The notes beneath the pieces are model-generated. The model saw only the letters and a program-made list of their open reading frames with translations, had not been told where the DNA came from and did not search any database. Shown here piece by piece: positions 35,663-44,689 of a DNA stretch of 46,324 bases. Made by a program: the position numbers and the translations under genes. The first letter of the stretch is position 1; every line of letters starts with the position of its first letter. Source of the DNA: Beggiatoa sp. (GTDB taxonomy: Bacteria; Pseudomonadota; Gammaproteobacteria; Beggiatoales; Beggiatoaceae); contig QKBZ01000011.1 of assembly GCA_003245895.1 (NCBI GenBank), positions 1 to 46,324 on the forward strand. The letters run 5' to 3'.

Positions 35663-35844
35663 TGGTGAGCGACTTAAAAGAGTATATTGATCGCCGCAAA
35701 GTCAATGATCCTGAATTTAATGCAGGTTATGAAGAAGGTTATCAGGCTTTTAAGATTCGTGTTTTGCAAGAAAATACTTACAAAGAGCTTGGCTTAATAC
35801 AATTGCAAGAGCAACTTTTTAATAAAAAACTGAATAATGGTTAA
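35662..35844 (+). pseudogene. Truncated HigA/XRE-antitoxin-like remnant
   Basis: A 60-residue frame starting at an ATG overlapping the gmhA stop (TAATG). KEYIDRRKVNDPEFNAGYEEGYQAFKIRVLQENTYKELGLIQLQEQLF resembles the N-terminus of HigA/XRE-type antitoxins, where a region of the form 'RDPEFxxGFExGYxxFKIGVLL' leads into a helix-turn-helix. Here the HTH is cut after GLIQLQEQLF and replaced by a short Lys/Asn tail. A family B repeat begins three bases after the stop. No toxin gene is adjacent. It could be translated by coupling with gmhA, but it cannot bind DNA as a normal antitoxin. Confidence 0.5.
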
Positions 35845-35846
35845 TT

Positions 35847-35957
35847 TGTAGGGTGGATTAGGCGCAAGCCGTAATCCACCATGCCGTTTATAATCTGTTG
35901 TTACTCAGTTGTTTGCAGAACTTTATGGTGGAATACGCTGCGCTATTCCACCCTACA
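35847..35957. repeat. REPIN-like paired palindrome, family B
   Basis: 111 bp from TGTAGGG to CCCTACA, same orientation as 17605-17715. Its left arm has a paired variant, GGTGGATTA with TAATCCACC, instead of GGTGGAATA with TATTCCACC, so both sides of the stem changed together. Its spacer matches the reverse complement of that at 25909-26019. Confidence 0.85.
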
Positions 35958-35962
35958 GCACA

Positions 35963-37033
35963 TTAAAACTCATTCGCTGTCACTTCTTCAAAAATCTGAT
36001 CCCGTTCATCGCTAGCACCTTCCTGATTACTCAGCAAAATCAGTAAACCATTTTGCTCAGGGTACAAGGCCATAAACGTGGTGAAGCCTTCAATATCGCC
36101 GCCGTGTTGATAAATCAAATTATCTTCTAAATAACCAACAAACCAGCCAAAGCCTGCATAAAAGTAACCATCATTCGCCACTGTTGGGAAGATTTCCGCA
36201 TAATCTGAGGCACTGGCTAATTGCTGGCTTAACAAGGCTAAACCCCATGTTTCCATATCCAGCAAGTTGCTGACTAATGCGCCTGCCGCATACGGAATCG
36301 ACATATCAAAAAACGCCGCATCCTCGTTGGCTTCGTAATCCTCATAACCTTGCGCATAACGACTGCTGCTATCTTGCCCATACTCTGTGCTACTTAAACC
36401 TAAAGGCGTTAACACTGCCGTTTGCAGGTAAGACGCATAGCTGACTTGAGTTAACTGCTCGATTAAATAGCCTAACAATGCGTAATTGGAATTAGAGTAA
36501 CTCACCGTGCTGCCTGGGGTGAACAGTAAAGCGCGATCCTTAAAGGTATTCACTAAGGTTTCTGGAGTGTAATTATTATTGCTGTTGACGTAGGGTAAAT
36601 AATCAGGAATGCCTGAGCTATGAGTCAGCAAGTGCCGAATGGTAATCATATCGCCGTTGGGATAATCTGGCAGATATTGCATTACATAATCGTCGTAGGT
36701 TTCAATAAAGCCTTGGCGTTTTAACTGCACTACTGCCATTGCCGTGAAACTCTTGGTTAAAGAGCCTAAACGAAACCGTGTGCTTAAACTGTTTAAGGTA
36801 TTGGCATCTTTGTCGGCATAACCATATGCCTTGCGCACAATGTCTACGCCATTTTTTTGAATTAACGCCGTCCCAACAAAGCCGATGTCGGTTAAATATT
36901 GATCCGCTGAGGTGTACTCAATCGTATCGTCATCATCAGTTTCTGTACTGCTATCATCACCGCCACCACAGGCAGCTAAGCTCAGCACTAACACCACTAA
37001 ATACAGCCTAGTTAACCATGTATTTTTTATCAT
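35963..37033 (-). CDS. Beta-lactamase-fold serine hydrolase lipoprotein
   Basis: A 356-residue lipoprotein: the signal MIKNTWLTRLYLVVLVLSLAAC ends in a lipobox (LAAC), followed by GGGDDSSTETDDDD, an acidic linker. The class C beta-lactamase/DD-peptidase-like domain has Ser-x-x-Lys in LGSLTKSF (~87-94), the Tyr motif in YSNSNYALLGYL, and a His-Gly-Gly motif in IYQHGGDIEGF. Such proteins are mostly esterases or peptidases, not antibiotic-resistance enzymes. The ATG at 37033 follows AAAAGG by about ten bases; an ATG at 37066 would spoil the signal peptide. It is divergent from the ABC ATPase gene, with 18 bp between start codons. Confidence 0.9.
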   Translation of the reverse strand: MIKNTWLTRLYLVVLVLSLAACGGGDDSSTETDDDDTIEYTSADQYLTDIGFVGTALIQKNGVDIVRKAYGYADKDANTLNSLSTRFRLGSLTKSFTAMAVVQLKRQGFIETYDDYVMQYLPDYPNGDMITIRHLLTHSSGIPDYLPYVNSNNNYTPETLVNTFKDRALLFTPGSTVSYSNSNYALLGYLIEQLTQVSYASYLQTAVLTPLGLSSTEYGQDSSSRYAQGYEDYEANEDAAFFDMSIPYAAGALVSNLLDMETWGLALLSQQLASASDYAEIFPTVANDGYFYAGFGWFVGYLEDNLIYQHGGDIEGFTTFMALYPEQNGLLILLSNQEGASDERDQIFEEVTANEF

Positions 37034-37051
37034 TGTTAAAACCTTTTTAAA

Positions 37052-37837
37052 ATGAATGTACTGCAATTACATCAGGTGAGTTACCAACGCGCCCAGCGCA
37101 CTTTGTTACATCCTTTATCACTCACACTGGGTGCAGGGCAATTAACCGCGCTGCTCGGGCCTAATGGCGCAGGTAAAAGCACTTTATTACGGATTTGTGC
37201 GGGATTATGGACACCTAACCAAGGTGAAGTGCAGTTAGCAGGACGTGCTTTGCAACGGTTTAGCCGCCGTGCCTTAGCACAGCGGCTGAGCTTTGTACCG
37301 CAGAATACACAACTGGATTTTGCCTTTACTGTGCGCGAAGTGGTGAATATGGGGCGCCATCCTCATCAAACGCGCTGGCGGCGACAATCTGTCGCAGATC
37401 AACAGCAAGTGCAGCAAGCATTGCAACGCACGGATTGTGCGCAGTTGCAAGATCGTTTAATCACCGAATTATCAGGTGGTGAACGGCAGCGCGTATTAAT
37501 CGCACGTAGCTTAGCGACTGGCGCAGATATTTTGCTGCTAGACGAGCCAACCGCTAGCCTTGATATTGCACATGCCTTAGAAATTCTTAGCTTGTGCCGA
37601 GCCTTAGCCGATGCAGGCAAAACGGTATTGATTGCCACCCATGATGTTAACTTAGCTGCACGCTATGCAGATCAATTAGTCTTGCTGGCACAAGGTCAAT
37701 TGTTGCATGCTGGCGCGACACAAAAGGTGTTAACGGCATCGACCTTAGCGCAGGTGTTTCAAGTCCATGCCGAGCCGCTTGCAGCGTCTACAGGGGCATT
37801 ACAATTCTTTTTCCAGTCACCGCCGAAATCAGCTTAA
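37052..37837 (+). CDS. ABC transporter ATPase, heme/siderophore type
   Basis: A 261-residue ATPase of the FecE/HmuV/BtuD class that powers heme, siderophore or cobalamin uptake. Walker A is GPNGAGKST (~35-43), the Q-loop is in FVPQNTQ, the signature is ELSGGERQRV, Walker B is ILLLDEPTASLD, and the switch His is in ATHDVNLA. VREVVNMGRHPHQTRWR is typical of the heme/siderophore branch. No permease or binding protein lies within the window, so it is an orphan subunit or its partners are elsewhere. The start has no clear ribosome-binding site and the upstream gap is only 18 bp, so its promoter overlaps the divergent lipoprotein gene. Confidence 0.9.
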   Translation: MNVLQLHQVSYQRAQRTLLHPLSLTLGAGQLTALLGPNGAGKSTLLRICAGLWTPNQGEVQLAGRALQRFSRRALAQRLSFVPQNTQLDFAFTVREVVNMGRHPHQTRWRRQSVADQQQVQQALQRTDCAQLQDRLITELSGGERQRVLIARSLATGADILLLDEPTASLDIAHALEILSLCRALADAGKTVLIATHDVNLAARYADQLVLLAQGQLLHAGATQKVLTASTLAQVFQVHAEPLAASTGALQFFFQSPPKSA

Positions 37838-37848
37838 ATTGGCAATAG

Positions 37849-38115
37849 TTACGGGCGGTCGTCGACTTCTGGCAGCGCAATATTCAATTCCAATACTTCG
37901 CAATCACCGTCTTTTTCAACACTGATTTTGATTTGATCATCTTCGATTTGTACATATTTACGCACGACAGCGAGTAATTCTTGCTGAAGCTTAGGCAAAA
38001 AATCGAAATTGGAATGGCGCAAGCCCCGTTCATGAGCCACGATGATTTGTAGCCGCTCTTTGGCAACCACGGCGGATTTTTTCTTATTAGCGCGGAAATA
38101 ATCGAAAAAACTCAT
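37849..38115 (-). CDS. minE: Cell division topological specificity factor MinE
   Basis: An 88-residue protein that stimulates MinD ATPase and drives pole-to-pole oscillation. [31 protein letters not shown] contains the membrane-binding N-terminus and the MinD-contact helix; the rest is the dimeric topological domain ([46 protein letters not shown]). The ATG at 38115 has GGAAA about six bases upstream; an earlier in-frame start at 38127 would overlap minD. It directly follows minD. Confidence 0.95.
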   Translation of the reverse strand: MSFFDYFRANKKKSAVVAKERLQIIVAHERGLRHSNFDFLPKLQQELLAVVRKYVQIEDDQIKISVEKDGDCEVLELNIALPEVDDRP

Positions 38116-38116
38116 A

Positions 38117-38923
38117 TTAGTTTCCAAATAGGCGAGAAAACAGCCCTTTTTTGCCAGAGAACATGCGTATGGGGCGATCCTCGCCTAAAAATCTCGCCAC
38201 CACATCAAGGTAAGCCTGACCGGCATCAGTATCGCTATCGAGGGTAATCGGTTCACCTGCATTCGAGGCTTGCAACACGGCTGTGGATTCAGGAATGATG
38301 CCGATTAACGGAATGGCTAAAATTTCTTGCACGTCTTGTGCGCTGAGCATGTCACCGCTTTGTACACGGCGTGGCACATAGCGTGTCAGCAGCAAATGTT
38401 CACGCACAGGGGTATCGCCTTGAATGGCGCGACGGGTTTTGCTGGAGAGTAAACCAATGATGCGATCAGAGTCGCGTACAGAAGAGACTTCAGGATTGGT
38501 GACAATAATCGCTTCATCTGCAAAATGCATTGCCATTAACGCACCGTGCTCAATCCCCGCAGGCGAGTCACAGACGATAAATTCAAAGCGTTCTGATAAT
38601 GCCGCAAGCACTTGCTCCACGCCTTTTAAGGTTAAAGCATCTTTGTCACGGGTTTGTGAAGCAGGCAAGACATAGAGGTTTTCGACCCGTTTATCTTTGA
38701 TTAAGGCTTGGTTTAAATTGCCTTCACCATTGATGACATTGATAAAGTCGTAAACCACACGCCGTTCGCAGCCCATGATTAAGTCTAAGTTACGCAAGCC
38801 TACATCGAAGTCAATCACGACAGTCGAGTGTCCGCGCAGTGCTAAACCAGTGGCAAAGGCAGCACTGGTGGTGGTCTTACCAACCCCCCCCTTACCTGAT
38901 GTAACGACAATAATTCTAGACAA
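38117..38923 (-). CDS. minD: Septum site-determining ATPase MinD
   Basis: A 268-residue membrane-associated ATPase that recruits MinC to block division at the poles. The deviant Walker A is [11 protein letters not shown] (~9-19), switch I/II regions are [14 protein letters not shown] and VCDSPAGIE, and the C-terminal amphipathic membrane-targeting helix is [11 protein letters not shown]. The start codon is TTG at 38923, with AGGAG (38932-38936) eight bases upstream; no suitable ATG is nearby. It is separated from minC by about 300 bp containing a palindromic repeat, while minE is one base downstream. Confidence 0.96.
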   Translation of the reverse strand: MSRIIVVTSGKGGVGKTTTSAAFATGLALRGHSTVVIDFDVGLRNLDLIMGCERRVVYDFINVINGEGNLNQALIKDKRVENLYVLPASQTRDKDALTLKGVEQVLAALSERFEFIVCDSPAGIEHGALMAMHFADEAIIVTNPEVSSVRDSDRIIGLLSSKTRRAIQGDTPVREHLLLTRYVPRRVQSGDMLSAQDVQEILAIPLIGIIPESTAVLQASNAGEPITLDSDTDAGQAYLDVVARFLGEDRPIRMFSGKKGLFSRLFGN

Positions 38924-39219
38924 GCTGATTTCTCCTGTAATCTGTGCTGAGGACAGATAAAAAACTGAATGGGTGCAGATGCCCCGCCAAAATGCGTTGT
39001 ATTTTAGCTGTCAATTCTTATGCCATAAAGTGCCATGAGCTAACTGACGGTGCTAGGCTGTTGGGTGATGAATGTAACAGCCCTGTGTTACGATGTCGAT
39101 ATTTTCTCTGTGGGGTATTTTTTGTAGGGCAAACTCGTAGGATGGGCTGAGGTAAGAAGCCCATCAGTCGCGGTAAACGATGGGCTTCCTTCGTCAGCCC
39201 ATCCTACAAAACGGACGTT
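38924..39219. other. minC-minD intergenic region
   Basis: 296 bp between two genes usually only a few bases apart. The minC-proximal part holds the palindrome at 39137-39207. The rest shows no coding frame, but it must give a new promoter for minDE or allow read-through from minC. Confidence 0.5.
39137..39207. repeat. REPIN-like palindrome, family C
   Basis: GTAGGATGGGCT opens and AGCCCATCCTAC closes a 71 bp element. Each half folds: GATGGGCT with AGCCCATC on the left, and the mirrored pair on the right. It shares only the GTAG tag and the paired layout with families A and B. It is the only family C copy in the window. Confidence 0.8.
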
Positions 39220-40005
39220 TTAGCGCTGTGACGGGTCTAAACTTTGATACTTCAACCGTTCTTCTTCTAAAAATACTTGCACTGCTTTGCCACGAAACTG
39301 ATCGGGCAATTCTTCATTAACCTGATAATGTCCGGCCACTGATACTAATTCTGCTTCTAACTGCTGGCAAAAAATCCGCGCCTCAGTGTCACCATTCACG
39401 CCTGCTAACACCCGACCACGCAAAGCACCATACACATGAATATGGCGATGCGACAAAATTTCTGCACCTGGGCTAACAGAGGCCAAAATAATTAAATCAC
39501 CTTGTAAATTCACCACTTGCTGACCTGAACGCACGGGCTGGGTGATGATCTTCGTCGCACCGATATAAGGTTGTGGGAAGGTATCGATGGCGGTTAATTC
39601 TGTAGGGGCAGGCACTTCAGGTTCTGCTTTTGCGTCAGCCTCTGGCGTGGCAATGGGTTTGGCATTGCGCTCAGCGCGGGGGCTGGCGGATAACACGCCT
39701 AAAGACAAACTGACGGCCAGTGCTTGTTGTTGTTCATTAGCACTGCGCACTGCGACGGGGACTAAATTCCGTTGTCGAATGAGTTGAATCAAGGCCGGTA
39801 GGTCAAGCGGTTCGTCTTCTGCTTGAATCGCGTTGAAATCTAGCACCAAGGGGGCTTGGTGAAAGAAATTGGGGGCTTGTGCCACTTTATCAGTCAATTG
39901 CGCAGCAATCTGTTCTAAATCAGTGGACAAAATACGCAACACCATTAAGGTGAGCAAATTACCTTTTAATTCAATTGCGGGTGGAGTCGCAGGATTAGCA
40001 GCCAT
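39220..40005 (-). CDS. minC: Septum site-determining inhibitor MinC
   Basis: A 261-residue FtsZ-assembly inhibitor. The N-terminal domain (~10-100, IELKGNLLTLMVLRILSTDLEQIAAQL and PLVLDFNAI) interferes with FtsZ; a Pro/Ala/Glu linker (ATPEADAKAEPEVPAPTE) follows; the C-terminal beta-helix has the MinD-binding and dimer motif RSGQQVVNLQGDLIILASVSPGAEILSHRHIHVYGALRGRVLAGVNGDTEARIFC. It is the first gene of the min cluster. No Shine-Dalgarno is visible before the ATG at 40005. Confidence 0.95.
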   Translation of the reverse strand: MAANPATPPAIELKGNLLTLMVLRILSTDLEQIAAQLTDKVAQAPNFFHQAPLVLDFNAIQAEDEPLDLPALIQLIRQRNLVPVAVRSANEQQQALAVSLSLGVLSASPRAERNAKPIATPEADAKAEPEVPAPTELTAIDTFPQPYIGATKIITQPVRSGQQVVNLQGDLIILASVSPGAEILSHRHIHVYGALRGRVLAGVNGDTEARIFCQQLEAELVSVAGHYQVNEELPDQFRGKAVQVFLEEERLKYQSLDPSQR

Positions 40006-40092
40006 AACAACACAGTCAATCTAGTTCAGTAACACAAAGAGGGTTTAAGAGGATTACAAAGCTTAGGGGACTAAGTCAATGCTTATTTGTCT

Positions 40093-42207
40093 TTACGCCT
40101 CGGATTCCTCTATCACGGGCGCGACAACAACATTGGGTAAACGAATGGTAAAGGTTGCCCCTTCACCAAATACGCTTTCTGCGGTGACATCACCGCCCAT
40201 TAAGCGGCAGAATTGGCGGGTAATGACTAAACCTAAGCCAGTACCGCCATATTTGCGCGTGGTAGACGCGTCGGCTTGCGTAAAGGCAGTGAACAGTTTA
40301 GATAATTGTTCGGGGGTCATGCCAATGCCAGAATCTTTCACGCTTAGCAAAATCCACTCTCCTGTATCATCTTGCGCTCGCGCCACGGAAAGCCATAACT
40401 CACCGCCTTCTGTAAACTTACACGCATTGCTCAGCAGATTAAATAAACACTGCCGTACTTTGGTCACATCTGCTTCCATATGGCCAATATTAGGAGGGCA
40501 ATTTACCGTTAACACATTGCGATTTTTTTCTACCAAAGGCTGAATAGTGGCTAACACATCATTGACCATTAAAGTGATGTCAAATTCTTCGATGAATAGC
40601 TGCATGCGTCCGGCTTCAACTTTAGAAAAGTCCAGCACGTCGTTAATCAAGGACAGCAAATGTCGCCCTGCACTGTCGATTTTTTTCAAATCGGGGATGA
40701 TTTCTTGTACCGCTAAATCTTCAGCTTCTTCTTGCAACATCTCGCTATAGCCAATGATGGCATTTAACGGTGTGCGCAATTCGTGGGTCATGTTGGCAAC
40801 AAACTCGCTTTTCGCTTTGTTGGCGCGTTCAGCTTCTTCTTTGGCTTTTTGTGATTCAGCGTTCTTAGTTTCTAACTCAGAGAAAGATAAGCGGAGTTGC
40901 TGCGACATACGGTTAAAACTATCGGCTAACACTCCAATTTCATCAGAGTGAGCAACGGCTACCGTTTGGTTTAAATCGCCTTTGGATAAGTTCTTGGCAG
41001 CGGTGGTTAAATGGCTAATCGGACGCAGCAAGTAATTCGCTAACATGCCGATTAAAATGCTGATAAAAATCGTTGTCACCACGGCAACTAAAATGGCTAA
41101 TTTCCAGAACAGTTGCTCTTGTGCTAACACTTCACTTTCTTCTTGCAAGGCGATCACATTCCAACCATTAGCGAGCGGAATACCATAAGCCAGCCAGTCT
41201 ACGCCATCGACATCGGTAAAATCATGAAACTGCTCTTTTCCATGACTATTTAACACTGCTTGCACAGGTGTGTAGTCTTTCATATCTGACAGTTCTTCGC
41301 CGGTCACATATTTGGGCAGCGGATGCGCTAACACCTTACCTTGTTCACTGACTAAAAAGGCATAACCCGTTTGACCTAAACGCACTGCGCCGACCATTTT
41401 GCCTAAATCAGTGAGGAAGGTGGCTAAAAAAACCACGCCTGAAGGTGTATCTTTAATTTGTGTGTGTTCAGCTAAAGAATGCGGTTCACTGTGGCTGAGC
41501 AAGTCTAAGGTCAATGAATCGGCTTCGCCGGTTGGCGTAAGGCCGTAATAATCTGATTGATATTGATACACAGCGGCAAGCGTTGCTTCATCATAGTGAC
41601 CATTAATCTCACCTTGATAATAATTCATCTTGGCTAACTGCTGTTGCAATTCGATAACGACTTTACCTTCTGTGCCTAACTTCAGTGACTCATGCCCATA
41701 AATCGGCATGGCGAAAATGACTGCTGGTTGCTTAAAAGTATTAGAGATAATCGGCTGGCGAACTAAGGTTTCCCCTTGTTCCATAATGGCTTTGAAATAG
41801 GAACGGCTGCCTAAATTGGCGCGGGTATCCGCTTTTGCACGGTCAATAAATCCCCAACCGCTGGCGACAATATTGCCTTCGGTATCTAAAGAAGCAGCAC
41901 CATAAATTTCATCATAAACCCGATGCACGGCGGACAGTTCGGGCAACTGCGCCGTATCTTGCATAGGTAGAAAGCGGCGGTTTTCCGTTAAACTGCGTAA
42001 GGCCAGTACATTCATTTGATCCCAGCGCAACACATTTTCTGCCAATGCTGTCGCCCGCAGTCGCATGTTGTCACGCGCTTCTTGTCGAATAATTTTTGCC
42101 CCATGCGCACTGGCGAACAACATTGCTGCCAACATAGGTGGCACAATGCCAATCAGTACCAAGGCAATTAAACGAAAACGGATACTTTTATAAAATGGTA
42201 TATTCAT
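40093..42207 (-). CDS. Cache sensor histidine kinase with inserted peptidoglycan-binding-like module
   Basis: A 704-residue kinase, numbering from the ATG at 42207 (a TTG at 42231 lacks support). TM1 is ~10-32, a large periplasmic dCache-like domain ~35-365, TM2 ~370-394, HAMP ~395-445. The H-box [17 protein letters not shown] has His at ~475; then N box [12 protein letters not shown]1 [10 protein letters not shown] and G2 GTGLGLVI. Inside the Cache domain, residues ~180-238 ([41 protein letters not shown]) read as a PG_binding_1 module: LQ..L...Y..G.I.G.YD..T..AV..YQ...GL. It lacks a receiver domain. The divergent gene at 42649 encodes a receiver-kinase protein that might act with it. Confidence 0.92.
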   Translation of the reverse strand: MNIPFYKSIRFRLIALVLIGIVPPMLAAMLFASAHGAKIIRQEARDNMRLRATALAENVLRWDQMNVLALRSLTENRRFLPMQDTAQLPELSAVHRVYDEIYGAASLDTEGNIVASGWGFIDRAKADTRANLGSRSYFKAIMEQGETLVRQPIISNTFKQPAVIFAMPIYGHESLKLGTEGKVVIELQQQLAKMNYYQGEINGHYDEATLAAVYQYQSDYYGLTPTGEADSLTLDLLSHSEPHSLAEHTQIKDTPSGVVFLATFLTDLGKMVGAVRLGQTGYAFLVSEQGKVLAHPLPKYVTGEELSDMKDYTPVQAVLNSHGKEQFHDFTDVDGVDWLAYGIPLANGWNVIALQEESEVLAQEQLFWKLAILVAVVTTIFISILIGMLANYLLRPISHLTTAAKNLSKGDLNQTVAVAHSDEIGVLADSFNRMSQQLRLSFSELETKNAESQKAKEEAERANKAKSEFVANMTHELRTPLNAIIGYSEMLQEEAEDLAVQEIIPDLKKIDSAGRHLLSLINDVLDFSKVEAGRMQLFIEEFDITLMVNDVLATIQPLVEKNRNVLTVNCPPNIGHMEADVTKVRQCLFNLLSNACKFTEGGELWLSVARAQDDTGEWILLSVKDSGIGMTPEQLSKLFTAFTQADASTTRKYGGTGLGLVITRQFCRLMGGDVTAESVFGEGATFTIRLPNVVVAPVIEESEA

Positions 42208-42648
42208 GACAACTTTGGCATGGGGGGGCAACGGCGGTTAAGTGCTTGGCTATTTACGCATTCATGACTCAAGAGGTCAAGCGGCAGACGGTAACACTTG
42301 ATGAGATTAAGTCTGCATTGCGTGAAAACCTTCAGTTTAACAATATTTAATTACATTAAAGGGGAAAATTGCTATTGTTAAGCTATCTTATTGGAACAGC
42401 TTCCTACAAAAAATATAAGCTCACATATCGCCAATCAAGTTATCTAACTTCGTCTACATACAACAAAAAACAGTACTCAAACCAAACTAAGGTCTATGTA
42501 AGTTTACTTTGACCAAGTGAGTTTAAGACGATTACTATAAGCCATGATAGAATTTAGTCGCAAAACTAAAAAATAGTCGTTTTGCCTATCCTCCATAAAA
42601 ACGAATAATAACAATCTATTGACTATAATTGCTGGATTCGGAGTAATT
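42208..42648. other. Intergenic region between two divergent kinase genes
   Basis: 440 bp, AT-rich towards the right. No credible gene, repeat copy or terminator. It must contain both promoters; a TTGACT-like hexamer lies at 42619-42624, but I cannot pair it with a good -10. Confidence 0.35.
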
Positions 42649-44127
42649 GTGACATTACCAAGCCATATCCTCATTGTTGATGATGACGAAGCCGGTCAGC
42701 TTGCCTTAGAAGGGCTATTATCGCTAGAAGGGTATCAATTGACCGTTGCCAGCAATGGCTACGAAGCAATTGAAACAGCGAGAGCCATTTTACCTGATTT
42801 AATCCTGCTGGATGTCATGATGCCGGGCATGGATGGCTTTGAAGTCTGTCAATATTTAAGACAAGACGCTTTGTTAGCAGAAGTGCCTGTTATCTTAGTG
42901 ACCACTTTAGACAGTCAAGAATCCCGCGTGCGCGGCTTAGAAGCCGGTGCCGACGATTTTATCTCTAAACCCTTTGATCGGGTAGAACTACGAGCGCGTG
43001 TCAGCACAGTCACTCGCTTAAACCGTTATCGGCGTTTACTCACCGAGCGACAAAAATTTGAATGGGTCGTCGAAGAAGCTGAGGAAGGTTATGTCTTGCT
43101 CGATTCTCACGGCTTAATTTGCTATGCCAATGCCCAAGCCCGCTTATATTTAGAATTGAGCGAGGCAGATCAACATATTGAACAAGCAACACAACCGTTT
43201 TTACAACATGTGCAAAACCTGTATCAATGCCAACCAGAACACGCATGGGAAACATGGCCTGAACCGCCCACAGACCAGCCAAATATTCCGCGTTATCTGG
43301 TACGTGCTGAGGCCAGCGACAGCCCTATTTTTTGGTTGCAAATTGATGCCTTCCGCTTAGCAGGCAGTCGGGAAGAGTGGTTGATTCGCTTACGCAATAT
43401 TAACGATAAGGTGTTAGAGCAACAGCGTATGTGGACGTTTGAACGCCTCGTCTCGCATAAACTACGCACGCCTTTAACGGGCTTAGCGGCTTTGCAATTG
43501 GTGCATTCGCGGCTGAAAAAAATGGCACTTGATGAGGACTTGCTAGGCTTGGTGGAAGCGGCGCAAGAAAGTTTTGAACGCTTACAACATCAAACCGCTG
43601 ATATTTTGGCCTATTTAGATGCACCAGCATTGCTGAAAGAGGAAGATGGTTGCCCGTTATATATCTTGCCTTCGCTGTTTGCTGAAGTGTCTAATATGTT
43701 AGATATTCAGTGCCATTACGATGCAGAGCAAGAGTTGATTAATGGACAACTGACCTTGTCATATCAAGCAATACGCGCTATTTTTCAAGAATTATTAGAA
43801 AATGCACGTAAATTTCACCCACAGAAAAAACCACAGGTTAATTTAGAGCTGACGCAATTAGCGGAACAACGCTTACGCATTTCTATCCGTGACGATGGTC
43901 GCCGTTTATCGCCTGCGGAATTGGCGCGGGTTTGGATTCCGTATTATCAAAGTGAAAAGAATTTTACCGGTGAAATTTTAGGCATGGGCTTAGGCTTATC
44001 GACGGTGGCTTCTTTAGTGTGGAGTGTGGGCGGTAACTGTCGCATGTTAAATCGCACCGACAGCAACACCGGCATTTTAGTCGAAATTATCTTGCCCTTT
44101 CATCCGCCAGAGGCATTTTACGTCTAG
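42649..44127 (+). CDS. Receiver-PAS-histidine kinase protein
   Basis: A 492-residue soluble protein with reversed order for a hybrid kinase. The receiver (~4-120) has the acidic pair in IVDDDE, Asp in LILLDVMMPGMDG and Lys in FISKPFDR. A PAS-like domain follows (~135-250, VEEAEEGYVLLDSHGLICYANAQARLYLEL). The kinase core has the H-box LVSHKLRTPLTGL (~268-280), where Lys replaces the usual Glu after His, and an ATPase domain whose G1 reads DDGRRLS instead of DxGxG, while G2 GMGLGLSTV is normal. The start is GTG with GGAG (42640-42643) five bases upstream; a TTG at 42619 is less likely. With these changes, kinase activity could be altered. Confidence 0.88.
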   Translation: MTLPSHILIVDDDEAGQLALEGLLSLEGYQLTVASNGYEAIETARAILPDLILLDVMMPGMDGFEVCQYLRQDALLAEVPVILVTTLDSQESRVRGLEAGADDFISKPFDRVELRARVSTVTRLNRYRRLLTERQKFEWVVEEAEEGYVLLDSHGLICYANAQARLYLELSEADQHIEQATQPFLQHVQNLYQCQPEHAWETWPEPPTDQPNIPRYLVRAEASDSPIFWLQIDAFRLAGSREEWLIRLRNINDKVLEQQRMWTFERLVSHKLRTPLTGLAALQLVHSRLKKMALDEDLLGLVEAAQESFERLQHQTADILAYLDAPALLKEEDGCPLYILPSLFAEVSNMLDIQCHYDAEQELINGQLTLSYQAIRAIFQELLENARKFHPQKKPQVNLELTQLAEQRLRISIRDDGRRLSPAELARVWIPYYQSEKNFTGEILGMGLGLSTVASLVWSVGGNCRMLNRTDSNTGILVEIILPFHPPEAFYV

Positions 44128-44193
44128 CCTTGAAACACGCCAAGCTTGTGTTGATACAAGGGTTGCATGCCACTACAAAATGTGACTACCCTC

Positions 44194-44222
44194 TTGTACT
44201 TAGTTATAAAATTCGCTAGAAT
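44194..44222 (+). promoter_or_regulatory. Sigma-70 promoter of rplU-rpmA
   Basis: -35 TTGTAC (44194-44199), 17 bp spacer, -10 TAGAAT (44217-44222). It would give a leader of about 60 nt before rplU. Confidence 0.75.
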
Positions 44223-44240
44223 TCAGCCCTTTTTACGGGT

Positions 44241-44281
44241 GCTCCCAATCTAATCCAGCCGAGGGAGCGCATTATTGGGAG
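44241..44281 (+). promoter_or_regulatory. rplU leader with two mutually exclusive hairpins
   Basis: GCTCCC (44241-44246) can pair with GGGAGC (44263-44268). The overlapping CTCCCAAT (44242-44249) can instead pair perfectly with ATTGGGAG (44274-44281), which contains the rplU Shine-Dalgarno GGGAG (44277-44281). The second fold would hide the ribosome-binding site and the first would free it. This is a plausible site of ribosomal-protein autoregulation. Confidence 0.5.
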
Positions 44282-44291
44282 ACTTGGGATT

Positions 44292-44633
44292 ATGTACGCG
44301 GTAATCAAAACAGGTGGCAAGCAATATAAAGTAGCCCTTGGTGATGTGATTCAAATTGAAAAATTAGCAGTAGAAGAAGGCAGCAGCGTTGATTTTGATG
44401 ACGTACTGTTAGTAGCCGACGGCGAAAAAATCGAAGTTGGCACACCTATCGTTACTGGCGGTAAGGTATCTGCGACGGTGCGCGCACAAGGTCGTGCTCC
44501 GAAAGTAAAAATTGTTAAATTCCGTCGTCGCAAACACCATCGTAAACAAATGGGTCATCGTCAATACTTCACTGAAATTGAAGTGACTCGCATTGCTGCT
44601 GATGGTTTTACACCTGCTGAAAAAGCTGCTTAA
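44292..44633 (+). CDS. rplU: 50S ribosomal protein L21
   Basis: A 113-residue 23S rRNA-binding protein. [14 protein letters not shown] at the start and [35 protein letters not shown] near the end are diagnostic. It is about ten residues longer than many L21 proteins, through a C-terminal [10 protein letters not shown] tail. The ATG at 44292 is preceded by GGGAG, which can be masked in a leader hairpin. rpmA follows after 56 bp, the standard L21-L27 pair. Confidence 0.97.
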   Translation: MYAVIKTGGKQYKVALGDVIQIEKLAVEEGSSVDFDDVLLVADGEKIEVGTPIVTGGKVSATVRAQGRAPKVKIVKFRRRKHHRKQMGHRQYFTEIEVTRIAADGFTPAEKAA

Positions 44634-44689
44634 TGCGCTATCGCAGGTTTAGCACGAATTTTAATTAAAATTGATAGAGGATAATTCCA

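Noticed and set aside
35963-37033. Antibiotic-resistance beta-lactamase
   Set aside because: The fold and motifs fit the broad serine hydrolase/DD-peptidase-like family with a lipoprotein signal; nothing indicates resistance activity.
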